In this document: positions 1-7,339 of the stretch, piece after piece
Numbering within the stretch: the stretch's first letter is position 1
Layout: every line of letters starts with the position of its first letter
Source of the DNA: DAOTUL01 sp034437435
GTDB taxonomy: Bacteria > Chloroflexota > Anaerolineae > Aggregatilineales > Phototrophicaceae
NCBI GenBank assembly: GCA_964417785.1
Contig: CAYQJO010000096.1
Span: 1 to 15,298, forward strand
Reading direction: 5' to 3'
Length of the DNA stretch: 15,298 nucleotides
Notes under the pieces: generated by a model
What the model was told of the DNA's origin: nothing
What the model saw: the letters and a program-made list of their open reading frames with translations, nothing else
Databases searched by the model: none
Program-made: the position numbers and the translations under genes

Positions 1-1
1 C

Positions 2-124
2 CACTGGCGGCGGGCGCAGAAAGCGCTGGATGGACTGGACCCGGAGATGCCGATCCCTTATGCGGAGGGCGATCTGACGGTCGAGATGCTGAGCAGCCTG
101 CTTAAATACCGGATTGAACGGTAG
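2..124 (+). CDS. C-terminal fragment of probable CheR-type methyltransferase (partial, start outside window)
   Basis: An open frame enters from the left edge and ends at TAG 122-124, giving 40 residues that include PEMPIPYAEGDLTVEML. A 'P-x-x-x-P-x-x-[DE]-G-x-T/L-x-x-x-L' ending of this kind is what I associate with the far C-terminus of CheR methyltransferases that carry a helical or TPR extension. CheR adds methyl groups to receptor glutamates using S-adenosylmethionine. Position supports this: it lies 11 nt before cheW, and the operon has a CheB methylesterase but no other CheR in view. The catalytic domain is off-window, so the identity is inferred. It could instead be another TPR-type protein. 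Confidence 0.5.
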   Translation, partial: HWRRAQKALDGLDPEMPIPYAEGDLTVEMLSSLLKYRIER

Positions 125-127
125 GAG
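123..127 (+). promoter_or_regulatory. Shine-Dalgarno for the first cheW
   Basis: AGGAG sits 8 nt before the ATG at 136 and overlaps the stop codon of the preceding gene. This suggests translational coupling and fixes the cheW start. Confidence 0.6.
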
Positions 128-135
128 ATAAAAGC

Positions 136-675
136 ATGACGATTTATACGCATTTTTCCGAAAAAGAGCGCCAGGTGCTGCTGGCACGAGCCGAACGCCT
201 GACCAATCTTTCCGATGATGAGATGCAGGAAGATCAGATGGCAGCGCTGAGTGTGACGGTGCGCCAGGAGTATTACGCACTGCCTATCGACACACTGACG
301 GCGGTCCACGAACGAATAGCGATCATCCCTATGCCCTGCGTGCCAGCGCATGTCGCCGGTATCGCCAACATACGCGGCCATATTGTGCCGGTCCTGGACC
401 TGGGAGTGCTGCTGAATGTACCGGGAGAGGCCGAAGCATCGGACGATGCACTGGTCGTCGGTCAGGTAGGAGAGGAGACGGTGGCACTGCGCGTGGACTG
501 GATCGGGGATGTGACCACGTTCTCACTTGCCAGCATCGCGCCCATACCTGCCAATATCGAAAATGATCAGGCGGCCCGCTATCTACAGGGTATTCTCGAA
601 AGCGGTGAAGCCCTGGTCAGTGTAGAAGCCATATTACGTGACTCGGACCTGACTATATCCGAGCTTGTGAATTGA
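136..675 (+). CDS. cheW: CheW-type coupling protein (first copy)
   Basis: This 179-residue protein is a CheW adaptor, which bridges chemoreceptor tips and the P5 domain of CheA in the cytoplasmic signalling array. The CheW fold covers roughly residues 36-170 and includes the hallmark PAHVAGIANIRGHIVPVLDL (70-89). The first 35 residues form an extra charged, probably helical lead (FSEKERQVLLARAERL) of the kind seen in CheW proteins of CheR-TPR-containing clusters. The start at 136 has a good AGGAG site. Next comes the receptor gene, 11 nt downstream. A second CheW (6876-7292) lacks this N-terminal extension, so the two probably have different contacts. The family call is firm; which partner each copy serves is not known. 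Confidence 0.93.
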   Translation: MTIYTHFSEKERQVLLARAERLTNLSDDEMQEDQMAALSVTVRQEYYALPIDTLTAVHERIAIIPMPCVPAHVAGIANIRGHIVPVLDLGVLLNVPGEAEASDDALVVGQVGEETVALRVDWIGDVTTFSLASIAPIPANIENDQAARYLQGILESGEALVSVEAILRDSDLTISELVN

Positions 676-686
676 GGGAATGATCC

Positions 687-2879
687 ATGCAAACAACAAC
701 TTTTTTTCGTTCGATTCGCGGGCAGGTCATGCTCTGGACCTTGTTCCTGGGACTTGCGCCGGTCCTGACTATCAGCTTTTTCGCGTATACCACCGCCACG
801 CAGGCATTGCGCGATTCGATCCAGAACGGCTTACAGGCTGTGGTCGAAGCGCGGGCCGACGAGGTTGAAGCCTGGGTGACCGATACCGGACGCATCGCTG
901 AGAACATCGCCCGCCTGCCGACTATTAAGGGTGCTGAGGGGGTCGGGCTGGGCGTGATCGCCCAATACCGTGATGATTCTGAGAATCGCCGTGATTACAC
1001 GATGGCTTACAACGAAGCACGCGATACTCTTGAAGCCTTTATCGCAAGCTATGAGCGTGTGAACGGTGCGGTATTGATCGGCACCGACGGCACTGTGCTG
1101 GTATCGACATTGGATGGCATACCCGAAGACAGTGACATCCGGGCGCTGGCAACCGTCCCATTTGATGAGGGGTTGCGTGGTACCTTCATATCAGGTGTTC
1201 AGGAGAGTCTGCTGGTGGAGGGCCAGTCGATCCTGGTCGCGGTTACGCCAGTCATCAATGATCGTGGGGATACAGTCGGGGTCGTAGTGCTGCGTGCGCT
1301 GATTACGCGCCTGAATGAACTGCTGGCGAACACGACGGGGTTAGGTGATACGGGCGAGACCTACCTGGTTTCTGGCAACACGGGCCGTATGATTTCGGAC
1401 TCGCGCTTTGCTTTAGACGGTGAGGAAATGCCGACGGTCAACACCTATGGTGTCCAGCAGGCGCTGGCTGGCGGTGAAAGTGAGTCTGGTGTTGGCGATT
1501 ACGAGGATTACCGGGGCGTGCCAATTGTCGGGGTCTGGCGGCACCTGCCGGAGCGAAACTGGGTGCTGCTGGGTGAGATCAACCAGGATGAAGCCTACGA
1601 ACCGGTCAATAATCTGGCGGCATTGATCGGTGTGATCGTCGTGGTGGCCGCGCTGCTGATCCTGGTGAGCGCCTACTTCGTTGCCACATCCATCGCCAAT
1701 CCGGTTAAGCGGGTCACGGAAGCTGCGGCACGTATCTCCGGCGGTGATCTGAACGAGCAGGTTGACATCAAAAGCCGCAACGAAGTCGGGGTGCTGGCGA
1801 ACGCTTTCAACTCCATGACCGATGACCTGCGCCAGATGGTCGAATCCGAGCGTGAGAGCCGCGCCTATCTGGAAAGCACAGTGGTCGATTACATGTCGTT
1901 TGTCGAGCAGGTCTCCAAAGGGGATTTGCGGGCGCGTTTGCGGATCAATGGTAGCAACGGCGCACACGATGATGTTGAAGACGATCTGGCCCGTTTAGGC
2001 AACAACCTGAACAGCATGGTGCAAAGCCTGGCGGAGATGGCGAGCGGTATCCGTGAAGTTGCCGGGGCGGTGTCATCTGCCGCCACCGAGATTCAGGCTG
2101 CCTCTACACAGCAGACCGCTGGTGCCGCCGAACAGGACGCCGCCGTGACGCAAACCATGTCCACCGTTGAGGAACTGCGTTCGACCATCCTTCAGACCGC
2201 CGAGCGCTCTCAGCTTGTGGCCGACTCATCGCAGCAGTCACTGGAAGTCTCAAGAACCGGTCAGACTGCCGTGACCGACACCATCGGCGGTATGCAGTTG
2301 ATTCAGAAGCGGGTAGAAAGCATCGCCGAGACCATCCTGATGCTCTCCGAGCGGACGCAGCAAATCGGTGAGATCATCGACACCGTGAATGCGCTGGCCG
2401 ATCAATCGAAGCTGCTGGCGCTTAATGCGAGTATCGAAGCAGCACGGGCCGGTGAGGAGGGCAAAGGCTTCGCGGTGGTGGCGATGGAAGTGCGCCAGCT
2501 TGCCGAGCAGTCACGCGAGGCGACCGCCCGTGTGCGCGACATCCTGAATGAAATTCAGCAGGCCACCAACACGGCGGTTATGGTCACGGAAGAGGGCAGC
2601 AAAGGTGCGGAGAGTGGTATGAATCTGGTGGAGCGGGCCGGCGATACCATCCGCGAGCTTACCAGCGCCATCGAAGAAGCGGCCCAATCCGCCATGCAGA
2701 TTGCGGCCAGCACCCACCAGCAGACGAACGGCATGGATCAGCTTGCGGCTGCCATGTCCCAGATCAAGCAAGCCAGTTCACAAACGGCGGCCACCATGAA
2801 GCAAACAGAGCAGAGTGTGCGTGATCTGATGAACATGTCGCGCCAGTTGGAGAACGCTGCCGCCAGATATGAGATATAG
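687..2879 (+). CDS. Methyl-accepting chemotaxis protein with double Cache sensor
   Basis: This 730-residue receptor has membrane segments at about residues 14-34 and 309-333 enclosing an extracellular region (about 45-300) of dCache type. That region includes GETYLVSGNTGRMISDSRF (223-241). A HAMP domain follows at 334-386, then a second HAMP-like unit at about 400-452 (VEQVSKGDLRARL). The cytoplasmic coiled coil runs from 453 to the end. The hairpin tip is well conserved: NALADQSKLLALNASIEAAR (568-587), then GEEGKGFAVVAMEVRQLAEQ. This tip contacts CheA and CheW. The protein senses a ligand outside the membrane, but the ligand cannot be deduced. It ends in ARYEI, with no NWETF-like CheR-docking pentapeptide. 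The start has a GAGGGA site 7 nt upstream; an out-of-frame ATG at 680 was dismissed. Confidence 0.95.
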   Translation: MQTTTFFRSIRGQVMLWTLFLGLAPVLTISFFAYTTATQALRDSIQNGLQAVVEARADEVEAWVTDTGRIAENIARLPTIKGAEGVGLGVIAQYRDDSENRRDYTMAYNEARDTLEAFIASYERVNGAVLIGTDGTVLVSTLDGIPEDSDIRALATVPFDEGLRGTFISGVQESLLVEGQSILVAVTPVINDRGDTVGVVVLRALITRLNELLANTTGLGDTGETYLVSGNTGRMISDSRFALDGEEMPTVNTYGVQQALAGGESESGVGDYEDYRGVPIVGVWRHLPERNWVLLGEINQDEAYEPVNNLAALIGVIVVVAALLILVSAYFVATSIANPVKRVTEAAARISGGDLNEQVDIKSRNEVGVLANAFNSMTDDLRQMVESERESRAYLESTVVDYMSFVEQVSKGDLRARLRINGSNGAHDDVEDDLARLGNNLNSMVQSLAEMASGIREVAGAVSSAATEIQAASTQQTAGAAEQDAAVTQTMSTVEELRSTILQTAERSQLVADSSQQSLEVSRTGQTAVTDTIGGMQLIQKRVESIAETILMLSERTQQIGEIIDTVNALADQSKLLALNASIEAARAGEEGKGFAVVAMEVRQLAEQSREATARVRDILNEIQQATNTAVMVTEEGSKGAESGMNLVERAGDTIRELTSAIEEAAQSAMQIAASTHQQTNGMDQLAAAMSQIKQASSQTAATMKQTEQSVRDLMNMSRQLENAAARYEI

Positions 2880-2881
2880 CC

Positions 2882-5068
2882 ATGTCCGATCTTGACGAGC
2901 AGATTCTAAAGGAACTGCAAGAGACCTTCCGGGTGGAAGCAGGTGAACACCTGGAAGCGATCAACCAGTCCTTGCTCAAGCTGGAACGCAACCCGCCGCA
3001 GGCCGAGCGCGAAAAGCTGGTGCAAAATGCCTTCCGGGCGGCCCACAGCCTGAAAGGGGCGGCACGGGCCGTGAGCCAGGCCGAGGTCGAGCAGCTTGCC
3101 CACGCCATGGAGAGTGTCTTGCAGGGCGTGCGCGATTCCGATCTGGCACTGACCGCCGATGCCTGCGATGTGCTGTATGACTCGGTCGATGCCATCACCA
3201 GGCTTGTCGGGGGCAATACCGCCGATATAGCCGGTTTGACAGTCCGGCTGCACACGCTGACCAGTACACCGCCAGAAGCAGCCCCGGTCTCAACGGAGCC
3301 ACCTCCGAAGGAAGTCGAGGCCGAGCCACCGCCGGCCGAGCCACCGCCGGTCGAGACGGCACACATGAGTGAGGACACCATCCGGGTGTCGCTCAGCAAG
3401 CTGGATGATCTGATGGCCCAGGTCGGCGAACTGCTGGTCTCGAAGATCAGCGCCGACCAGCGCCAGACTGACGCCACCCGCATCGCCTATCAGGTCGATC
3501 AATGGTCGAAATCGTGGCGCGAGGTCAAAGCGTTGATCCCGCGTGTAAACGGCGATGTCGGCCTGCAACTCAACGATGTGCTGGAACGCCATTCCGAGCA
3601 GATGCAGGCGTTGGTGCAGTCCTTTGGCACCTTCACCCAGGCGCTCAGCCGGGATACCGTGCGACTGGGTATGGTGACAGCCGACATCCAGGACCGGGTG
3701 CGCCATGTGCGTATGGTACCCTTCCAGACGTTAGTTCTGCCATTGGAACGCGCTTTACGCGACGCGGCCCGCGCTGAAAACAAGCAGGTCACCTTCCGCG
3801 TTCTGGGGAGCGAAGTCGAACTCGATAAGAAAGTGCTGGAAACGCTCAAAGACCCGCTGATGCACCTGCTTAACAATGCGGTCAGTCACGGCATTGAGCC
3901 GCCCACCATCCGTGAACAAAATGGCAAAGCGGTGGAGGGACAGGTGGCGCTGACCGTCACGCAGCGCGGCAGTGAGGTTCACATCACCATCCGTGATGAC
4001 GGTCGCGGCTTTGACCTGGATGCGCTGCGGCGCAGCAGTCCCGACGAGGCCAGCGGCGATGACGAGATCATCAGTCTGGCGTTTCTTCCCGGTGTATCCA
4101 CCGCCGATGGGGTGACGACCATCTCCGGGCGCGGCGTGGGCCTGGATGTGGTGCGCCAGCGGATCGAGTCGATCCAGGGACGCATCTCAGTCGATAACCA
4201 TCCGGGGCAGGGCGTTGGCGTATCGCTGGTGGTGCCGACATCGCTGGCGATGACTCGCGGCCTCATCGTCCGCATTGGCAGCGAGCATTATGTTATGCCG
4301 CTGCTCTCCATCGAGAAAATCGTCGCGCCCGATGAATCGATGGTTGTGGGTGGCAAGGATATGCTGCGCGTCGATGGGATACCGCTGCCGATGGTGCCGC
4401 TGGCGGCAGTGCTGGAACGTTCTGCGATGGACAACCATCTCAACCCGAATCCGCTGGCGATTGTGATGGCGGTGGCCGATCAACGGCTGGCGCTGCTGGT
4501 CGATGATGTGCTGACCGAACAGGAGGTTGCGGTCAAGACGCTGGATTCGCCGCTGAAGCGGGTGCGCAATGTGGCCGGAGCGGCCTTGTTGGGAAACGGC
4601 GAACCGATTGTGGTATTGAACCCCGCTGATCTGGTCAAATCTGCCAGCCGGTCACACCGCAGCAGTGTGATGGTCAGCATCGCCCAGGCCGAGAGCAACG
4701 GTCACAGCGCCCATATCCTGGTGGTCGACGACTCGATCACGACCCGTACCCTGGAGAAAAATATCCTGGAAGCCGCCGGGTATCAGATCACAACGGCGAC
4801 GCACGGCCTGGAGGCCTTGCAGCGGCTCCAGGAGAATACCGTTGATCTGGTGGTCTCCGACATTCAGATGCCCCATATGGATGGAATCGTGCTGACGAGT
4901 CATCTGCGCGAACACAACGAATACAGCGAACTGCCGATCATTCTGGTAACATCGTTGGAAAGCCGTGAGGATCGTGAAAAAGGGATGCTTGCCGGTGCCG
5001 ATGCCTACATTGTCAAACGCGGTTTTGATCAGGCGGAGTTGCTGGCAACCATAGAGAGGCTGTTATAA
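2882..5068 (+). CDS. cheA: Hybrid chemotaxis histidine kinase CheA with C-terminal receiver domain
   Basis: This 728-residue protein is the array kinase. The domain order is: HPt (1-125) with phospho-accepting H55 in AAHSLKGA; a proline/glutamate linker (128-160); the dimerisation helices (about 163-290); and a GHKL ATPase with N box HLLNNAVSHGIE (328-339), G1 DDGRGFD (372-378) and G2 GRGVGLDVV (416-424). It ends with a CheW-like regulatory domain (about 449-590) and a receiver (611-728) with D616/D617, phospho-acceptor D660, T690 and K712. No separate P2 CheY-docking domain fits in the short linker. All catalytic motifs look intact. The gene starts 2 nt after the receptor stop. The fused receiver could act as an internal phosphate sink or output, while a free CheY is encoded downstream. 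Confidence 0.96.
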   Translation: MSDLDEQILKELQETFRVEAGEHLEAINQSLLKLERNPPQAEREKLVQNAFRAAHSLKGAARAVSQAEVEQLAHAMESVLQGVRDSDLALTADACDVLYDSVDAITRLVGGNTADIAGLTVRLHTLTSTPPEAAPVSTEPPPKEVEAEPPPAEPPPVETAHMSEDTIRVSLSKLDDLMAQVGELLVSKISADQRQTDATRIAYQVDQWSKSWREVKALIPRVNGDVGLQLNDVLERHSEQMQALVQSFGTFTQALSRDTVRLGMVTADIQDRVRHVRMVPFQTLVLPLERALRDAARAENKQVTFRVLGSEVELDKKVLETLKDPLMHLLNNAVSHGIEPPTIREQNGKAVEGQVALTVTQRGSEVHITIRDDGRGFDLDALRRSSPDEASGDDEIISLAFLPGVSTADGVTTISGRGVGLDVVRQRIESIQGRISVDNHPGQGVGVSLVVPTSLAMTRGLIVRIGSEHYVMPLLSIEKIVAPDESMVVGGKDMLRVDGIPLPMVPLAAVLERSAMDNHLNPNPLAIVMAVADQRLALLVDDVLTEQEVAVKTLDSPLKRVRNVAGAALLGNGEPIVVLNPADLVKSASRSHRSSVMVSIAQAESNGHSAHILVVDDSITTRTLEKNILEAAGYQITTATHGLEALQRLQENTVDLVVSDIQMPHMDGIVLTSHLREHNEYSELPIILVTSLESREDREKGMLAGADAYIVKRGFDQAELLATIERLL
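3320..3349 (+). repeat. 15-bp tandem duplication in the cheA linker
   Basis: Two consecutive copies of GCCGAGCCACCGCCG encode AEPPP twice, in the proline-rich spacer between the HPt and dimerisation domains. This is a short in-frame slippage repeat. It changes only spacer length and has no evident catalytic role. Confidence 0.7.
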
Positions 5069-5070
5069 CG

Positions 5071-6114
5071 ATGGTGATACGGGTGCTGCTGGTCGATGAC
5101 AGCGATACAGCACGCAAGTTGATGAAATATATTCTGGGTAGCAGCACCGATATTGAGGTGGTGGGTGAGGCCCACGATGGTGAGCAGGCGATTGACCTGG
5201 CGCGAAAATTAAAGCCAGACATTATCGTCATGGACATCAATATGCCCCGTATGGACGGACTGGAAGCGACACGCGCCATCATGACCGACTCACCCACGCC
5301 GATCATCGTGGTCAGTGCCAGCGTCGATCTACGGCAGACGGAGGTGGCTTTCCAGGCGCTCCGGTTGGGGGCGCTGACCGTTCTACCCAAGCCGGTTGGG
5401 CCGCAAACACCCGAACACCGGGAGCAGGTTGCCAACTTGATCAGCAGTGTGCGGGCTATGTCGGGTGTTCGTGTCATCCGCCACCACTGGAACATCGAGA
5501 AGAAACGAGCGGCCCCGCCACCGAACGTTCCGCCCGGTCGTGTGCCGCAGATCGTCGGTGTTGTATCGTCAACAGGTGGCCCGGCAGCGCTGAACGAGAT
5601 TCTCGGCCATCTGCCGGCGGATTTTCCACTGCCTATCGTGATCGTTCAGCACATTGCACCGGATTTCTTGCCGTCAATGGTCGATTGGCTGAACGGTGTA
5701 ACCCCGCTACCGATGGGGCTGGCTGAGCCAGGTACATCGCCGCAGCCGGGCCATATCTATGTCGCACCCGGCGATGCGCATTTGTTGATTAACCGTGACG
5801 GTGTTTTTGTGCAAGACACAAAGCGACCGGGACGCCACATCCCTTCCGGTGATGTACTGCTGGAATCCATCGCGCAGGCATATGCCGGCCAGGCCATCGG
5901 CGTGATCCTGACGGGCATGGGGGGTGATGGTGCCGAGGGGCTGCGCCAGATGCACCTGTCGGGGGCCTACACGATTGCGCAGGATGAGGCGACCAGCGCG
6001 GTCTACGGTATGCCGCATGAAGCGGTCCGCCTGGAAGCGGTGTCTAAAGTCCTCCCATTGCCGCAAATTGCGCCGGCGTTGATCCGGCTTGCACGACCTG
6101 AGGAGCTACGATAA
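5071..6114 (+). CDS. cheB: Chemotaxis response regulator protein-glutamate methylesterase CheB
   Basis: This 347-residue CheB removes methyl groups from (and deamidates) receptor side chains when phosphorylated by CheA, giving adaptation. The receiver occupies residues 1-125, with D9/D10, phospho-acceptor D55 in IIVMDINMPRMDG and K107 in PKPVG. A proline-rich linker (about 147-158) leads to the esterase domain (160-347). Its expected triad is visible: S167 in SSTGGP, H194 in VQHIAP and D286 in GMGGDGAEG. Length is normal for the family. The ATG is 2 nt after the cheA stop, with GAGAGG about 11 nt upstream. Its stop overlaps the cheY start, so the two are probably translationally coupled. Confidence 0.97.
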   Translation: MVIRVLLVDDSDTARKLMKYILGSSTDIEVVGEAHDGEQAIDLARKLKPDIIVMDINMPRMDGLEATRAIMTDSPTPIIVVSASVDLRQTEVAFQALRLGALTVLPKPVGPQTPEHREQVANLISSVRAMSGVRVIRHHWNIEKKRAAPPPNVPPGRVPQIVGVVSSTGGPAALNEILGHLPADFPLPIVIVQHIAPDFLPSMVDWLNGVTPLPMGLAEPGTSPQPGHIYVAPGDAHLLINRDGVFVQDTKRPGRHIPSGDVLLESIAQAYAGQAIGVILTGMGGDGAEGLRQMHLSGAYTIAQDEATSAVYGMPHEAVRLEAVSKVLPLPQIAPALIRLARPEELR

Positions 6115-6497
6115 TGACTGTTTCACCAAAGATACTTTTAATTGAGGATAGCAAAACACAGGCCGATCAGATTTCAGCCCAGTTGAACAAGAATGGGCTG
6201 CAAGTGGTCGTCGCCTATGATGGCCCTGAAGGGCTGCAAGCGGTGGACACTTACGCGCCGGACGTGATTTTGCTGGATGTCAATCTACCGTCGATGACCG
6301 GGTTTCAGGTGTGCCACCGCCTCAAGCGCGACCGAAACACCGCCCATATCCCGATCATCATGCTTACGGCGTCCGATGGCTCTGATGACATACTCCGAGG
6401 GTTGCATGCGGGCGCGACAGATTATATTGCGAAAGATGCCTTTGCAACCGATAATCTGATGACCACTTTACAATCACTGGGATTGTGGGATAAATAG
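6114..6497 (+). CDS. cheY: Single-domain response regulator (CheY-like)
   Basis: This 127-residue protein is a lone receiver with the acidic pair E11/D12, phospho-acceptor D55 (LLDVNLP), T85 (MLTAS) and K107 (IAKDAF). It is the likely diffusible output of the CheA circuit. With no flagellar genes in view, the target may be a twitching or pilus motor or a gene-expression pathway rather than a flagellar switch, but the sequence does not say. The text around D55 (LPSMTGFQVCHRLK) resembles PilG/PleD-type receivers more than enterobacterial CheY. It overlaps the cheB stop by one base (TAATG), with AGGAG 8 nt before the start. The receiver call is firm; the CheY role comes from context. Confidence 0.9.
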   Translation: MTVSPKILLIEDSKTQADQISAQLNKNGLQVVVAYDGPEGLQAVDTYAPDVILLDVNLPSMTGFQVCHRLKRDRNTAHIPIIMLTASDGSDDILRGLHAGATDYIAKDAFATDNLMTTLQSLGLWDK

Positions 6498-6500
6498 CCA

Positions 6501-6866
6501 ATGATTTCAACAACTATTCCGATTCAAGGAACCTTTGACATTGCCAAAGGGCGTAACTCACTGCGAACGCATGTGGCGGCGCAGCAGTGGCCGCCGACGT
6601 TTGGCGCACGGGCGGCGGCTTCGCTGACTGCCCTGGGGGAGTTGATTTTGCAGGCAGGTAAGAACAGCCTGGTTATCGTTCGTATCAACATCATCGAAGA
6701 TGGTAGCAGTGCCGGGGTCCAGTTTGAGTGCAATTTTCCCCGGCCTGCTGGCGATCTGGTCCTCTTTGAAGATGCCCAGAATCGCCTGGGCCGCGCCAGC
6801 GATCAACTCTCGATACAGGAGATCGGTAGCAATCTTCAGGTTACGGCTGCGGTACTGGTGAGCTAG
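6501..6866 (+). CDS. Unnamed small protein, probably a degenerate RsbT/RsbW-like (GHKL) domain
   Basis: This 121-residue cytoplasmic protein lies between cheY and the second cheW, with 3-nt and 9-nt gaps, so it belongs to the operon. I do not know a name for it. By eye it follows the RsbT-like kinases encoded at 13945-14765. Residues 25-58 (AAQQWPPTFG, then SLTALGELILQAG and SLVIV) match the RsbT helix-and-strand block. Residues 95-119 (RLGRASDQLSIQ and onward) match the RsbT C-terminal helix and strand (GSKRMMDEFSIR). The N-box asparagine is replaced (TALGE where RsbT has ELGRN). The DxGxGI G1 box and glycine-rich G2 box are absent. If the fold call is right it should not bind ATP normally and would act as a binding or scaffold protein. 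The homology is my inference from weak similarity. Confidence 0.6.
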   Translation: MISTTIPIQGTFDIAKGRNSLRTHVAAQQWPPTFGARAAASLTALGELILQAGKNSLVIVRINIIEDGSSAGVQFECNFPRPAGDLVLFEDAQNRLGRASDQLSIQEIGSNLQVTAAVLVS

Positions 6867-6875
6867 GGGTAGCGA

Positions 6876-7292
6876 ATGGCATATTTTCTCACATTCAGGG
6901 TGGGGCAGGAGTGGTATGGTATCGGTGTGGGGCAGTTGATCGAGGTGCTGCATCTGGTGGGTCTGACGGAGATGCCGGGGACGCCGCCGGACGTGTTGGG
7001 CCTGCTGACCCTGCGCGATACCGTGATGCCGGTTGTTGATCTACGGCTTCGTTTTGGTCTGGATGAGGCCCCGCTGCATCTGGATACGCACATCATCGCC
7101 ATCCATACTGCGTCCGGGCCGATGGGGCTGGTGGTAGACGATGTGGACGATGTGGACGAAATCGCCGATTCCGTCGAAACACATCCGGTCGAGAGCGATC
7201 ATGTACGCTGCGCTGTCAAGCAAAAAGGCCACCTGCTGATGCTGCTCGATGTGGACCACCTGCGCCGCGAAACAACAGCGTTACGGGAATAA
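6876..7292 (+). CDS. cheW: CheW-type coupling protein (second copy)
   Basis: This 138-residue protein is a minimal CheW domain with almost no extra sequence. It starts directly with strand MAYFLTFRVGQEWYGI and contains PPDVLGLLTLRDTVMPVVDL (37-56), the CheW signature that contacts the receptor and CheA. It also carries an acidic DDVDDVDEI stretch (88-96). It is the last gene of the chemosensory operon. The start is set by AGGGG (6865-6869), which overlaps the preceding stop codon. Having two CheW genes in one operon with one receptor and one CheA suggests paralogues with different array positions or partners. The family call is firm. Confidence 0.93.
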   Translation: MAYFLTFRVGQEWYGIGVGQLIEVLHLVGLTEMPGTPPDVLGLLTLRDTVMPVVDLRLRFGLDEAPLHLDTHIIAIHTASGPMGLVVDDVDDVDEIADSVETHPVESDHVRCAVKQKGHLLMLLDVDHLRRETTALRE

Positions 7293-7318
7293 AAACACCG
7301 GGCGGGTTCGCCCGGTGT
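7290..7318 (-). terminator. Intrinsic terminator of the nifJ/DHOD-like operon
   Basis: A perfect 10-bp stem (7295-7304 with 7309-7318, ACACCGGGCG / CGCCCGGTGT) has a 4-nt loop. Read on the minus strand it is followed by TTTTATT, the classic Rho-independent form, 21 nt past the stop of the DHOD-like gene. Its T-tract overlaps the TAA of the converging cheW. On the plus strand the hairpin has no T-tract, so it is at best a weak terminator for the chemosensory operon. Confidence 0.8.
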
Positions 7319-7339
7319 GCGCGGCTTGCTGGATAGCCA

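Noticed and set aside
1413..1967. A 184-residue minus-strand frame inside the receptor gene
   Set aside because: It is antisense to the membrane and HAMP region, has no domain, and its composition is typical of a shadow frame.
2764..3483. A 239-residue minus-strand frame over the mcp/cheA junction
   Set aside because: Its Ser/Arg/Cys-rich low-complexity translation is antisense to well-supported genes, with no plausible ribosome site.
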